Part shown: positions 16,998 to 26,759 of the stretch, piece by piece | How positions within the stretch are numbered: position 1 is the first letter of the stretch | Layout of the letters: the number at the start of each line of letters is the position of its first letter | NCBI GenBank assembly: GCA_023511995.1 | Contig: JAIMAL010000010.1 | Location: 26,006 to 90,005, forward strand | Direction of reading: 5' to 3' | Origin: Burkholderiales bacterium | GTDB lineage: Bacteria; Pseudomonadota; Gammaproteobacteria; Burkholderiales; Thiobacteraceae | DNA: 64,000 nucleotides | The notes under the pieces: model-generated | Seen by the model: only the letters and a program-made list of their open reading frames with translations | What the model was told of the DNA's origin: nothing | Databases searched by the model: none | Made by a program: the position numbers and the translations under genes

Positions 16998-17027
16998 TTG
17001 GCTGCGGCGCAGGCTTTCCGTTATAAT
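16998..17027 (+). promoter_or_regulatory. Sigma-70 promoter of tRNA-Pro
   Basis: A -35 box TTGGCT and a consensus -10 box TATAAT (17,022-17,027) are separated by 18 nt, with the tRNA starting 9 nt downstream. The perfect -10 fits strong stable-RNA transcription. Confidence 0.8.
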
Positions 17028-17036
17028 GCGCGGATT

Positions 17037-17113
<77 letters not shown>

Positions 17114-17156
17114 GATTCACGGGCCAATCCGTCTGCCGCTGGACCATTCCTCTCCC

Positions 17157-17900
17157 ATGCGCATCCTGCTCAGCAATGACGACGGATACTTCGCCCCTGG
17201 CCTGTCCGCCCTCGCTCACGCGCTTGCTGCCATTGCCGAGGTCATCGTCGTCGCCCCGGAGCGGGATCGCAGCGGCGCAAGCAACTCCCTCACCCTCGAC
17301 CGGCCATTGAGCCTGCGCCGTTCCCACAACGGCTTTTATTACGTCAATGGCACGCCCACCGACTGCGTGCATCTGGCCGTCACCGGCTGGCTGGAGACAC
17401 CGCCGGACATGGTGATCTCCGGCATCAATCACGGCGCCAACATGGGGGATGACACCATTTACTCCGGCACCGTCGCCGCAGCGACGGAAGGGTTCCTGCT
17501 GGGCATTCCTGCCATGGCCATCTCCCTGGCGAGCCAGGGCCACGGCCATTATTCCACCGCCGCCCGGGTGGCCGTGGAGCTCGTCGAACGCATGCGCAAC
17601 CGGCCACTGCCGCCGCCGTGCCTGCTCAACGTGAACGTGCCCGATCTGCCCTACGAGGCGCTGAAGGGCACTGAGGTGACCCGGCTGGGCAAACGGCACA
17701 AGGCGGAGCCGGTGGTGAAAACCCAGAGTCCGCGCGGGGAGACGGTGTATTGGGTGGGGGCGGCCGGCAGCGCCCAGGATGCGGGGCCGGGCACCGATTT
17801 CCACGCCGTGGCTCAAGGCTGCGTTTCGGTGACGCCCCTGCAGATGGATCTCACCCATTTCGCGCAGCTCGATGAGGTGCGCGCCTGGCTTGGCAACTGA
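17157..17900 (+). CDS. surE: SurE, 5'/3'-nucleotidase
   Basis: 247 residues starting [10 protein letters not shown]; the adjacent aspartates D8 and D9, the serine in ASNSLT and the asparagine in SGINHGAN form the metal site of SurE. It removes phosphate from nucleoside monophosphates, acting in stationary phase and stress. It lies upstream of pcm, nlpD and rpoS, the classic proteobacterial stationary-phase cluster. The reading frame continues upstream through the tRNA, but only this ATG gives the family start. Confidence 0.96.
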   Translation: MRILLSNDDGYFAPGLSALAHALAAIAEVIVVAPERDRSGASNSLTLDRPLSLRRSHNGFYYVNGTPTDCVHLAVTGWLETPPDMVISGINHGANMGDDTIYSGTVAAATEGFLLGIPAMAISLASQGHGHYSTAARVAVELVERMRNRPLPPPCLLNVNVPDLPYEALKGTEVTRLGKRHKAEPVVKTQSPRGETVYWVGAAGSAQDAGPGTDFHAVAQGCVSVTPLQMDLTHFAQLDEVRAWLGN

Positions 17901-17907
17901 GGGGCCG

Positions 17908-18564
17908 GTGAGCAGCAGATTTTCCGGCATCGGCATGACCTCCCAGCGCACTCGGGCGCGCATGGTGGAGCGTCTGAGGGGGCAGGGGATCGCCGACGAG
18001 GTGGTGCTGGCGGCCATCGGTGCCGTGCCACGGCACATCTTCGTCGAAGAGGCCCTGGCGAGCCGCGCCTACGACGACGTGGCGTTGCCCATCGGCTTCG
18101 GCCAGACCATCTCCCAACCCTATACGGTGGCGCGCATGACGGAATTGGCGCGCAACGGGCGCAGTCTGAAGCGGGTGCTGGAAATCGGCACCGGCTGCGG
18201 CTATCAGGCGGCCATTCTGGCGAAGCTCGCCCAGGAGGTGATCACCATCGAGCGCATTGCGCCGCTCATTGCCCGGGCGCGCAGGAATCTCAGGGAACTG
18301 CGCCTGTTCAACGTCAAGGTCAAATACGCCGATGGCAGCCAGGGGCTGCCCGAGCTCGCCCCCTTCGATGCCATCGTCATGACCGCCGCCGCCACTCACA
18401 TCTCCGAGAAGCTCCTCGCCCAGCTCGCCCCCGGCGGCCGCCTGGTCCTCCCCCTGGGCACGGACACACAGCGGCTCACCGTCGTCGAGCGATCGGCGCT
18501 GGGCTTTCAACAGCTCGAACTGGAAGAGGTCAAATTCGTGCCGCTTTTGCCGGGGATGGCCTGA
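17908..18564 (+). CDS. pcm: Pcm, protein-L-isoaspartate O-methyltransferase
   Basis: 218 residues from the GTG at 17,908, preceded by GAGGGG; the ATG at 17,935 is an alternative. The SAM-binding motif [11 protein letters not shown] and the N-terminal SQPYTVARM segment identify it. It repairs isoaspartyl residues using S-adenosylmethionine, and lies 7 nt after surE. Confidence 0.95.
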   Translation: MSSRFSGIGMTSQRTRARMVERLRGQGIADEVVLAAIGAVPRHIFVEEALASRAYDDVALPIGFGQTISQPYTVARMTELARNGRSLKRVLEIGTGCGYQAAILAKLAQEVITIERIAPLIARARRNLRELRLFNVKVKYADGSQGLPELAPFDAIVMTAAATHISEKLLAQLAPGGRLVLPLGTDTQRLTVVERSALGFQQLELEEVKFVPLLPGMA

Positions 18565-18595
18565 TCCGGCGCACAGCGGCCGTGAGGGAAACGCC

Positions 18596-19543
18596 ATGTC
18601 CGGCAAAATTCTGCTGATTGTCCTCATCCCCATGCTGCTTGCCGCCTGTGGGGGCAGCCCCAAACGGGCACCGGTGATTGACCGTCTGCCGGCGGAGACG
18701 GCGAAAACCCCGCCGGCCAAACCGGCGGGAAGGCCCGCGCCCGAAGCGGACTGGCGGCCTGCCACCTACACGGTGAAAAAGGGTGACACCCTCTATGGGC
18801 TCGCCCTGGAATTCGGCCTCGATTACCGGGAGCTTGCCGAATGGAACGGCATCGGCGAGCCCTACCTCATCCGCGTCGGCCAGGTCTTGCGGCTGACTCC
18901 GCCCAATGGCGAGGGGGTGCAACCCCTGCGCACCGCCCCCCTGGCCGAGGCCAAGCCCCTGCCCTCCGCCACGGGCAATGTGAAGTCAGAGCCCAAGGCG
19001 CTGCGGCTGCCCTATTCCGAGCAGGCATTGGCCAGGCTGGAAAAGCCCGCAACGCCGGCGCCCCGCACAGAGGCACCTGCTGCGCCGGCAGCCGGCCCGG
19101 CGCCGGAAAAACCGGCCGAAAAGCCCGCCGAAAAGGATGCGCCGCAAGGGGAGGAGGACGATCCGGAGCGGGTCGAATGGGTCTGGCCGGCGAGCGGCAA
19201 AATCATCGCCACCTTCGGCGAGGGGGGAAACAAAGGGGTGGACATTGCGGGCAGCGCCGGCCAGCCGGTGAACGCTGCTGCCGCGGGCAAGGTGGTGCAC
19301 ACCGGCACCACCTTGCGCGGCTATGGCAAACTCATCATCATTAAGCACAACAAGAGCTACTTCAGCGTCTATGCCCACAACAGCCAGATCCTGGTGAAGG
19401 AAGGTCAGTCGGTGGTGCGTGGGCAGAAGATCGCGGAGATGGGGGACACCGACGCCGACCGCGTGAAGCTCCATTTCGAAATCCGCCGCCTCGGCAAACC
19501 CGTGGACCCGCTCAAATACCTGCCCAACGACAGGAGCTCATGA
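18596..19543 (+). CDS. nlpD: NlpD, LysM/LytM-domain lipoprotein (amidase activator)
   Basis: 315 residues. A lipoprotein signal ends in LLAAC (Cys 18), followed by a LysM domain (about 57-102), a long Pro/Ala-rich linker and a C-terminal LytM/M23 domain (about 195-310). The LytM domain lacks the full zinc-ligand set (no HxxxD at GNKGVDIAG), as in the non-catalytic activator NlpD. It activates the cell-separation amidase AmiC. Its stop overlaps the rpoS start, and by analogy part of rpoS transcription may begin inside it. Confidence 0.93.
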   Translation: MSGKILLIVLIPMLLAACGGSPKRAPVIDRLPAETAKTPPAKPAGRPAPEADWRPATYTVKKGDTLYGLALEFGLDYRELAEWNGIGEPYLIRVGQVLRLTPPNGEGVQPLRTAPLAEAKPLPSATGNVKSEPKALRLPYSEQALARLEKPATPAPRTEAPAAPAAGPAPEKPAEKPAEKDAPQGEEDDPERVEWVWPASGKIIATFGEGGNKGVDIAGSAGQPVNAAAAGKVVHTGTTLRGYGKLIIIKHNKSYFSVYAHNSQILVKEGQSVVRGQKIAEMGDTDADRVKLHFEIRRLGKPVDPLKYLPNDRSS

Positions 19544-20496
19544 TTTCCGGATTCGACCCCCAGGACGCCCCCGAGGAAAACGAGCTGCCCCCGGAAGTGG
19601 CCGGCGCGCCCGAGGGGGTGGCCGAACCGGCCACGGAAACGGCGGAAGGCGAGTTCCTGTCCGATCTCAACGCCGACGTCACCCAGATTTATCTCAACGA
19701 AATCGGGCACAATGCCCTGCTTTCGGCGGAAGAGGAGCTGGAACTTACGCGGCGCGTGGTCCAGGGGGATTTCATGGCACGCCAGCGCATGATCGAGTGC
19801 AATCTGCGACTGGTGGTCAACATCGCCAAGCACTACGTGAACCGGGGTCTGCCGCTTCTGGACCTGATCGAGGAGGGGAATCTCGGTCTCATTCACGCCC
19901 TGGAGAAATTCGACCCGGAGCGGGGCTTCCGCTTTTCCACCTACGCCACCTGGTGGATCAGGCAGAACATCGAGCGCGCCATCATGAATCAGTCGCGCAC
20001 CATTCGCCTGCCGGTGCACATCATCAAGGAGCTCAACACCTATCTGCGCGCGCAGCGGCACCTGGAGGCCCACGGCAAACCCGATCCCACGGCGGAGGAT
20101 GTGGCCCATCTGCTGGGGCGTGACGTGGAGGAGGTGCGTTACATCCTGAGCCTGAACGAGCGCATGGCCTCCCTCGATGCGCCCCTGGACATCGACCCCA
20201 ATCTTTCCATCGGCGAGGCGATTCCCGACGAGCAGGGGGTGTTGCCGGAAGTGTGGCTGCAACAGGCGGAAATGGAACGCTATGTGCAGGAGTGGCTGGA
20301 GCAGCTCCCCGACAAACAGCGTTCGGTGATCGAACGCCGCTTCGGTCTCAATGGCTACGAGGTGAGCACCCTGGAGGAGGTGGCGGCCGCCCACGGGATC
20401 ACCCGGGAGCGGGTGCGCCAGATCCAGATGGAGGCCCTGCAGTCCCTGCGGCGGATTCTCCGCCGTGCCGGGGTGTCCAAGGATTCCCTGCTCTAG
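19540..20496 (+). CDS. rpoS: RpoS, stationary-phase sigma factor
   Basis: 318 residues with regions 1.2, 2 ([17 protein letters not shown]), 3 and 4 ([15 protein letters not shown]). An acidic N-terminal region precedes region 1.2. Position after nlpD and the RpoS-like N-terminal segment TQIYLNEIG separate it from RpoD and RpoH. The ATG overlaps the nlpD stop by 4 nt. Confidence 0.95.
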   Translation: MISGFDPQDAPEENELPPEVAGAPEGVAEPATETAEGEFLSDLNADVTQIYLNEIGHNALLSAEEELELTRRVVQGDFMARQRMIECNLRLVVNIAKHYVNRGLPLLDLIEEGNLGLIHALEKFDPERGFRFSTYATWWIRQNIERAIMNQSRTIRLPVHIIKELNTYLRAQRHLEAHGKPDPTAEDVAHLLGRDVEEVRYILSLNERMASLDAPLDIDPNLSIGEAIPDEQGVLPEVWLQQAEMERYVQEWLEQLPDKQRSVIERRFGLNGYEVSTLEEVAAAHGITRERVRQIQMEALQSLRRILRRAGVSKDSLL

Positions 20497-20499
20497 CCG

Positions 20500-21153
20500 A
20501 TGCTCGACTGGCAGACCATCGACACCGTCCTTGTGGACATGGACGGTACCCTCGTCGACCTCCACTACGACAACCATTTCTGGCTCGCCCACGTGCCGCA
20601 GCGCTATGCGGAAAAGCACAGCCTTCCCTTGGCTACGGCACGGCAGGCGCTGCTGTCCCGTTATGCCCGGGTGGCCGGGACGATGGAGTGGTATTGCGTC
20701 GACTACTGGAGCCGGGAGCTGGGACTCGACATCGCGCGCTTAAAGCGCGAGGTGGCCCACCTGATCGCCGTCCATCCCCACGTGGAGCCTTTCCTCAGCC
20801 GCGTGCGGGAGCGGGGAAAGCGCGTCGTGCTGGTGACCAATGCGCACCAGGTGAGTCTGACCCTCAAGCTGGAACGCACGGAGCTTGACCGCTATTTCGA
20901 TGCCATCGTCTGCGCCCATGAATGCGGGCGGCCCAAGGAACACCCGGAGTTCTGGCCCTGGCTTGCCGCGCGCGAATCCTTCGCGCCCGGACGCACCCTG
21001 CTCATCGACGACAGTCTGCCGGTGCTGCGTGCGGCCCGGGCCTATGGCATCCGGCATCTCCTCGCCGTGGCGCGGCCGGATTCCCAGGCACCGGCGCGGG
21101 AAGCTCAGGAGTTTCCCCTGCTTCTCAGTTTCGCCGACATTCTTCCTCCCTGA
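20500..21153 (+). CDS. yrfG: YrfG-type HAD family GMP/IMP nucleotidase
   Basis: 217 residues of the haloacid dehalogenase superfamily. Motif I is DMDGTLVD (residues 13-20), motif II VLVTN, motif III GRPKEHPEFW, and motif IV LLIDDS. Family members dephosphorylate purine monophosphates. It starts 4 nt after the rpoS stop and probably shares its transcript. Confidence 0.88.
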   Translation: MLDWQTIDTVLVDMDGTLVDLHYDNHFWLAHVPQRYAEKHSLPLATARQALLSRYARVAGTMEWYCVDYWSRELGLDIARLKREVAHLIAVHPHVEPFLSRVRERGKRVVLVTNAHQVSLTLKLERTELDRYFDAIVCAHECGRPKEHPEFWPWLAARESFAPGRTLLIDDSLPVLRAARAYGIRHLLAVARPDSQAPAREAQEFPLLLSFADILPP

Positions 21154-21255
21154 ACGAAGCGCCGAAGCGATCCCCCTTGCGGGGCGGAAGCCACGCTGTG
21201 GGCGGCGGGGTCACCGTGGCCGCTGCCTCGCAGAAGCTCTGGGAGAGGCTTGCCG

Positions 21256-21624
21256 CTAGAGGAGGAGGGCGGCGGCCACCCGCCGGCCTTCGGCGAGGAG
21301 GATGTTGTAGGTGCGGGCGGCGGCGTGGCTGTCCATCACCTCCATGCCGATCCCCCTCGTCGTGAGAGCTTGCAGGAGGGGTGCCGGGGGGAAGCACAAG
21401 CGCCGCCCGGTGCCGAGGAGGAGGATGTCCGCCGGCAGATCCGCCAGCAGCGCGCTGTCGGCTGCGGTGAGCTCCTCCACGCGCCGCGGCGCCCAATCGG
21501 CGATGATGCGGTCGGGAAGCACGATCAGGCTGCGCTCGAAGCGCTGCTGGTTGATGAGGACGTAACCTTCGCCGTAACCGGTGAAGGCATTCTGATTGCC
21601 GAAACGGTCGAGGTGCAGCTTCAT
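21256..21624 (-). CDS. Mth938-like (DUF498) domain protein
   Basis: 122 residues. The [25 protein letters not shown] region and the [10 protein letters not shown] loop are typical of this small beta/alpha family. The biochemical role is not established; some relatives assist respiratory complex assembly. It is transcribed divergently from alaC, with about 78 nt between starts. Confidence 0.87.
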   Translation of the reverse strand: MKLHLDRFGNQNAFTGYGEGYVLINQQRFERSLIVLPDRIIADWAPRRVEELTAADSALLADLPADILLLGTGRRLCFPPAPLLQALTTRGIGMEVMDSHAAARTYNILLAEGRRVAAALLL

Positions 21625-21702
21625 CGGGGGGCGTCGTTGCGGGGGCCGGAGCGGTTCTGTAACATTATATCTTTTTTGGCTTTTTGGCCATTTCGCGGAA
21701 CC

Positions 21703-22887
21703 ATGGATGCATTTCCCCGTATCTCCCGCCTGCCGCCCTATGTCTTCAATATCACGGGGGAGCTGAAGGCGGCCGCCCGGCGGCGGGGCGAGGACATCGT
21801 TGACTTCGGCATGGGCAACCCCGACCAGCCCACGCCCCGGCACATCGTGGACAAGCTGATCGAAAGTGCGCAGCGGGGCGACACCCACCGCTATTCGGTC
21901 TCCAAGGGCATTCCCCGCCTGCGCCGGGCCATCAGTCATTGGTACGCCAGCCGTTACGGGGTGGAGATCGATCCCGACACCGAGGCGATCGTCACCATCG
22001 GCTCCAAGGAGGGCATTGCCCACCTGTGTCTGGCCACGCTGGACAAGGGCGACATCGTGCTGGTACCCAATCCCAGCTATCCCATCCACATTTACGGGCC
22101 GGTCATCGCCGGGGCGGATATCCAATACATCCCCATGCGTCCGGGCATGGATTTCTTCGAGGCGCTGGAAAAGGCCATCCGCACCTCCTATCCCAAGCCC
22201 AAGATGCTCATCCTTAACTTCCCCAGCAACCCCACCACCCAGTGTGTGGAACTGCCCTTCTTCGAAAAGGTGGTGGCCATGTGCCGGGAGCAGGGCATCT
22301 ATGTGGTGCACGACATCGCCTATGCCGACATCGTTTTCGACGGCTACCGGGCGCCGTCCATCATGCAGGTGCCGGGGGCGAAGGAGATCGCGGTGGAATT
22401 CTTCACCCTCTCCAAGAGCTACAACATGCCGGGCTGGCGGGTTGGCTTCATGGTGGGCAACCGGGACCTGGTGGCGGCGCTCGCGCGCATCAAGAGCTAC
22501 CACGACTACGGCACCTTCACGCCCATCCAGGTGGCGAGCATCCTCGCCTTGGAGGGGCCCCAGGACTGTGTGCGGGAAATCCGCGATATGTACCAGCGGC
22601 GGCGGGATGCCCTGTGCAAGGGACTGCACGCCATCGGCTGGCCGGTGGAGGTGCCCAAGGCCACCATGTTCGTCTGGGCGCCCATTCCCGAACCCTATCG
22701 GGCCATGGGTTCCCTGGAGTTCGCGAAGAAACTGCTGGCGGAGGCGAAGGTGGCGGTGTCTCCCGGCATCGGCTTTGGCGATTATGGCGATGACCACGTG
22801 CGTTTTTCCCTCATCGAGAACGAAGCGCGCACCCGTCAGGCGATTCGTGGCATCCGCGAGATGTTCAAGAAAGACGGACTCCTCTAG
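21703..22887 (+). CDS. alaC: AlaC-type alanine-synthesising transaminase
   Basis: 394 residues; a PLP-dependent class I aminotransferase. The PLP lysine is in [15 protein letters not shown] and the phosphate-binding arginine region follows it. Overall features and position before hom and thrC match AlaC, which transfers amino groups between glutamate and pyruvate. The reading frame is open far upstream, but the ATG at 21,703 gives the family N-terminus. The upstream AT-rich segment (ATTATATCTTTTTT) is the probable promoter. Confidence 0.93.
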   Translation: MDAFPRISRLPPYVFNITGELKAAARRRGEDIVDFGMGNPDQPTPRHIVDKLIESAQRGDTHRYSVSKGIPRLRRAISHWYASRYGVEIDPDTEAIVTIGSKEGIAHLCLATLDKGDIVLVPNPSYPIHIYGPVIAGADIQYIPMRPGMDFFEALEKAIRTSYPKPKMLILNFPSNPTTQCVELPFFEKVVAMCREQGIYVVHDIAYADIVFDGYRAPSIMQVPGAKEIAVEFFTLSKSYNMPGWRVGFMVGNRDLVAALARIKSYHDYGTFTPIQVASILALEGPQDCVREIRDMYQRRRDALCKGLHAIGWPVEVPKATMFVWAPIPEPYRAMGSLEFAKKLLAEAKVAVSPGIGFGDYGDDHVRFSLIENEARTRQAIRGIREMFKKDGLL

Positions 22888-22973
22888 AGGCGTTAGCCCT
22901 TCCGGCAAGGCGCACCGTCGCTTCCGCCGAGGGGCGGTGCCTGCAGGTAGGCAATCATTTTCAGGGAAAGGCA

Positions 22974-24287
22974 ATGAAACCAATCAACGTCGGTCTGCTG
23001 GGACTGGGAACGGTGGGGGGTGGCACCCTCACCGTCCTGCGCCGCAACGCGGGGGAGATTAGCCGCCGTGCCGGGCGGGAGATTCGCGTGGTGATGGCCG
23101 CGGTGCGCAACGTGGAGCGGGCGCGCCGTCAATACGGTGGCGAGGGGCTCGCCATCACCGACGATGCGATGGCCGTGGTCAACCATCCGGACATCGACAT
23201 CGTGGTGGAACTCATCGGTGGCACCAGCCCCGCCAGGGAACTGGTGATGCAGGCCATCTGCAACGGCAAGCATGTGGTGACCGCGAACAAGGCCCTGATC
23301 GCCAAACATGGCAATGAAATCTTCGCCCTGGCGCAGGAAAAGCAGGTGATGGTCGCCTTCGAGGCGGCGGTGGGCGGCGGCATTCCCATCATCAAGGCGA
23401 TCCGCGAGGGTCTGACCGCGAATCACATCGAGTGGGTGGCCGGCATCATCAACGGCACCACCAATTTCATCCTCACCGAGATGCGCAACAAAGGCCTGCC
23501 CTTTGCCGAGGTGCTGGCGGAGGCGCAGCGTCTCGGCTATGCGGAGGCCGATCCCACCTTCGACATCGAAGGCATCGACGCCGCGCACAAGCTCACCATT
23601 CTCTCCGCCATCGCCTTCGGCATTCCCATGCAGTTTGACAAGGCCTACACCGAAGGCATTTCGCAGCTCACCCGCGAGGACATGCGCTACGCCGAGGAGC
23701 TTGGCTATCGCATCAAACTGCTGGGCATCACCAAACGCACGGAGAAGGGGATCGAGTTGCGGGTACACCCCACCCTGATCCCCGCCCGCCGGCTCATCGC
23801 CAACGTGGATGGAGTGATGAATGCCATCCTGGTCAAGGGCGATGCGGTGGGGCATACCCTCTATTACGGGCGCGGCGCGGGGGCGGAGCCCACTGCCTCC
23901 GCCGTGGTGGCGGACCTGGTGGATGTGACGCGCATGGCGACGGCGGACCCGGAAAACCGCGTTCCCCATCTCGCCTTCCAACCGGATGCCCTCTCCGATG
24001 AGCCCATTCTGCCCATCGGCGAGGTGCGCACCGCCTACTATCTGCGCATGCGGGCCTACGACCGGCCGGGCGTGCTGGCGGACATCACGCGGATTCTGGC
24101 CGATCTCGGCATCTCCATCGATGCCATGATCCAGAAGGAGCCGGAAGAGGGCGAGGAGCAGGTGGACATCATCATGCTCACCCACGAGACGCTGGAAAAA
24201 CACGTGGTGCAGGCCATCAGCCGGATCGAGGCCCTGCCCACCATTTCCGGTGCGGTGATCAAACTGCGACTGGAAACCCTCACCTGA
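22974..24287 (+). CDS. hom: Homoserine dehydrogenase
   Basis: 437 residues: N-terminal NAD(P)-binding domain (GLLGLGTVGGGT), a catalytic domain with AGIINGTTNFILTEM, and a C-terminal ACT domain (from about residue 355), which usually gives feedback control by threonine. It reduces aspartate semialdehyde to homoserine. It lies before thrC. An imperfect GC hairpin (GCACCG/CGGTGC) is in the 86-nt gap after alaC. Confidence 0.97.
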   Translation: MKPINVGLLGLGTVGGGTLTVLRRNAGEISRRAGREIRVVMAAVRNVERARRQYGGEGLAITDDAMAVVNHPDIDIVVELIGGTSPARELVMQAICNGKHVVTANKALIAKHGNEIFALAQEKQVMVAFEAAVGGGIPIIKAIREGLTANHIEWVAGIINGTTNFILTEMRNKGLPFAEVLAEAQRLGYAEADPTFDIEGIDAAHKLTILSAIAFGIPMQFDKAYTEGISQLTREDMRYAEELGYRIKLLGITKRTEKGIELRVHPTLIPARRLIANVDGVMNAILVKGDAVGHTLYYGRGAGAEPTASAVVADLVDVTRMATADPENRVPHLAFQPDALSDEPILPIGEVRTAYYLRMRAYDRPGVLADITRILADLGISIDAMIQKEPEEGEEQVDIIMLTHETLEKHVVQAISRIEALPTISGAVIKLRLETLT

Positions 24288-24316
24288 GGCGGGCCGGAAA
24301 AGTCTGGAAAGTGGCC

Positions 24317-25735
24317 ATGGAATACATCTCCACCCGCGGCGGCGCCGAACCGCAGTCTTTTTTGCAAATCCTCCTCGGCGGTCTGGCACCAGACGGTGGC
24401 CTTTACGTGCCGACGGATTATCCCCGCGTAAGCCTTGCACAGCTCGAAGCGTGGCGCAGTCTGGATTACGCGGAGCTCGCGTTTGCCATTCTTTCCCGCT
24501 TCGCCCCTGACATAGCGGGGGATGACCTGCGGGGGCTCGTGCACCGGACCTATACGCCCGCGGTGTACTGCCACACCCGACCGGGGGAAAATGCCGCCGA
24601 CATCACGCCGGTGCGCCGTCTCGAAGATGGCCTGTTCATCCTCGCCCTGTCCAATGGTCCCACGCTGGCCTTCAAGGACATGGCCATGCAGCTTTTGGGC
24701 AACCTTTTCGAATATGTCCTGGCACGCACCGGCGCCACCCTCAACATTCTCGGCGCCACCTCCGGCGACACCGGTTCGGCGGCGGAATACGCCATGCGGG
24801 GCAAGCGGAGCATCCGCGTCTTCATGCTCTCGCCTTTCGGCGCCATGAGTCCCTTCCAGCGGGCGCAGATGTATTCCCTCATGGACCCGAACATCCACAA
24901 CCTTGCCGTGCGCGGATCCTTCGACGACTGCCAGGACATCGTCAAGGCGGTGTCCAATGACCTGGAATTCAAGTCCCGCTACCACATCGGCGCGGTCAAT
25001 TCCATCAACTGGGGACGCATCGCCGCCCAGGTGGTCTATTACTTCAAGGCCTACCTGGCGGTGGTGGAGGAGATCGGCCGGCAAGTTTCTTTTGCCGTGC
25101 CTTCCGGCAATTTCGGCAATGTCCTCGCCGGACACATCGCGCGCATGATGGGCCTGCCGATCCGTCGTCTGATCGTGGCCACCAACGAAAACGACGTGCT
25201 CGACGAGTTTTTCAGGACCGGTCATTACGCGCCACGGGCACGCACCCTGCGCACCTCAAGCCCCTCCATGGACATCTCCAAGGCGTCCAACTTCGAACGC
25301 ATGATTTTCGATGCCGTGGGGCGTGATCCGGCGCGCATCCGGCAGCTTTGGTCCCATGTGGACCGCGGCGAAGGTATCACCCTGTCGGCGGAGGAGTTTG
25401 CCCGGGTGAAGGAATTTGGCTTCGTCTCTGGACGCAGTACCCATGCCAACCGTATCGCCACCATCCGCATGGTGTACGAAAAGTACGGACAGATCATCGA
25501 TCCCCACACCGCAGACGGCCTCAAGGTGGGGCTGGAATACCGCGAGCCGGAGGTGCCCCTCATCTGCCTGGAAACCGCGCTGCCCGCCAAATTTGAGGAA
25601 ACGATCCGCGAGGCATTGGGGCGGCCGCCGGAGCGGCCGGCGGACCTCCTGGGGCTGGAGGAACGGCCGCAGCGGGTGGAGGTGGTGGAGGCCGACGTGG
25701 AGCAGGTCAAGCGGTACATTGCCGCCCACGCCTGA
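24317..25735 (+). CDS. thrC: Threonine synthase
   Basis: 472 residues from the ATG at 24,317, with GGAAAG upstream. The PLP-binding lysine is in TLAFKDMAMQLLG, and the phosphate-binding loop is GATSGDTGSAA. It makes threonine from O-phosphohomoserine. It is 29 nt after hom, and the two are probably co-transcribed. The stop lies 6 nt from the convergent nadC stop. Confidence 0.97.
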   Translation: MEYISTRGGAEPQSFLQILLGGLAPDGGLYVPTDYPRVSLAQLEAWRSLDYAELAFAILSRFAPDIAGDDLRGLVHRTYTPAVYCHTRPGENAADITPVRRLEDGLFILALSNGPTLAFKDMAMQLLGNLFEYVLARTGATLNILGATSGDTGSAAEYAMRGKRSIRVFMLSPFGAMSPFQRAQMYSLMDPNIHNLAVRGSFDDCQDIVKAVSNDLEFKSRYHIGAVNSINWGRIAAQVVYYFKAYLAVVEEIGRQVSFAVPSGNFGNVLAGHIARMMGLPIRRLIVATNENDVLDEFFRTGHYAPRARTLRTSSPSMDISKASNFERMIFDAVGRDPARIRQLWSHVDRGEGITLSAEEFARVKEFGFVSGRSTHANRIATIRMVYEKYGQIIDPHTADGLKVGLEYREPEVPLICLETALPAKFEETIREALGRPPERPADLLGLEERPQRVEVVEADVEQVKRYIAAHA

Positions 25736-25741
25736 GGCCCT

Positions 25742-26581
25742 TCACAGGGGAATGCGCAGGGAGAAATCCACCGCCTTGATGTGCTTGGTCAGGCTGCCGA
25801 CGGAGATACGGTCCACCCCGGTTTCCGCCACCGCGCGCACGTTGCTGAGGTTGATACCGCCGGAGGCCTCGAGCTCGGCGCGCCCCGCTGCAAGCCGCAC
25901 CGCTTCCCGCAGCGCAGCCAGGGGGAAATTGTCGAGCAACACCAAAGTCGCGCCCGCCGCCAGCGCCTCTTCGAGCTGCGCCAGGTTTTCCACCTCGATC
26001 TGAATGCTTAAGCCCGGTGCCGCCAGGCGCGCCGCGGCCATCACCTGCGCAATGCCTCCGGCGGCCGCGATGTGGTTTTCCTTGATCAGGATGCCATCGA
26101 ACAGCCCCATGCGCTGATTCACCCCGCCGCCCACGCGCACCGCATATTTCTGCGCAACACGCAGGCCCGGCAGGGTCTTGCGGGTATCCATGATGCGCGC
26201 CCGGGTGCCCGCCACTGCCTCCACGTAACGCCGGGTGACGGTGGCCACCGCGGAAAGCGTCTGCAGGAAATTCAGGGCCGAGCGCTCGGCGGACAGAAGC
26301 GCGCGGGCCTTCCCTTCGATCTCGCACACCTCCATGCCCACCGTGAGTGCCTGCCCCTCGGTTGCCCGCCAGCGGAAGATCACGTCCGGATCCAGACGGC
26401 GGAAACAGGCCTCGAACCAGGGTTGACCACACAGAATCGCCGCCTCCCGCGTGATGAGGCGGGCGGTTGCGCGTCTTTCGGGGGGAATGAGGGCGGCGGT
26501 GGGATCCCCCGGTCCCAGATCCTCCGCCAGCGCAGCCGTGACGTTGGCCTCGATGGCGCGCCAAAGTTCGCTGTCATTCAT
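25742..26581 (-). CDS. nadC: Quinolinate phosphoribosyltransferase (carboxylating)
   Basis: 279 residues from the ATG at 26,581 (MNDSELW). Characteristic motifs are DTRKTLPGLR and IKENHI. It converts quinolinate and PRPP to nicotinate mononucleotide in de novo NAD synthesis. Its start region lies back-to-back with the clpB promoter. Confidence 0.96.
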   Translation of the reverse strand: MNDSELWRAIEANVTAALAEDLGPGDPTAALIPPERRATARLITREAAILCGQPWFEACFRRLDPDVIFRWRATEGQALTVGMEVCEIEGKARALLSAERSALNFLQTLSAVATVTRRYVEAVAGTRARIMDTRKTLPGLRVAQKYAVRVGGGVNQRMGLFDGILIKENHIAAAGGIAQVMAAARLAAPGLSIQIEVENLAQLEEALAAGATLVLLDNFPLAALREAVRLAAGRAELEASGGINLSNVRAVAETGVDRISVGSLTKHIKAVDFSLRIPL

Positions 26582-26697
26582 GGGCCCGCATTCTAGCGTG
26601 AAACGGCGCACCCCACCGGGGAGGAGGCGGGGGAGAGGCAAGAACGGTCTTTTTTTGGCGCCTCCATACTGTAAGCCTGTAAGCGGCAACCCGGCCC

Positions 26698-26726
26698 GTT
26701 GAAATCCCGCCGTTACCCCCTATATT
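26698..26726 (+). promoter_or_regulatory. Sigma-32 (heat-shock) type promoter of clpB
   Basis: A GTTGAAA -35 element and a CCCCTATATT -10 element are separated by 12 nt. This closely matches the CTTGAAA / CCCCATnT pattern of RpoH promoters and lies 34 nt before the clpB start codon. Confidence 0.8.
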
Positions 26727-26759
26727 GAGAGCAAATCACACCCTTGGGAAAGGATCACG

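Noticed and set aside
22912..22940. GC hairpin between alaC and hom as a terminator.
   Set aside because: No U-run, imperfect, and hom follows closely; evidence too weak for a separate feature.
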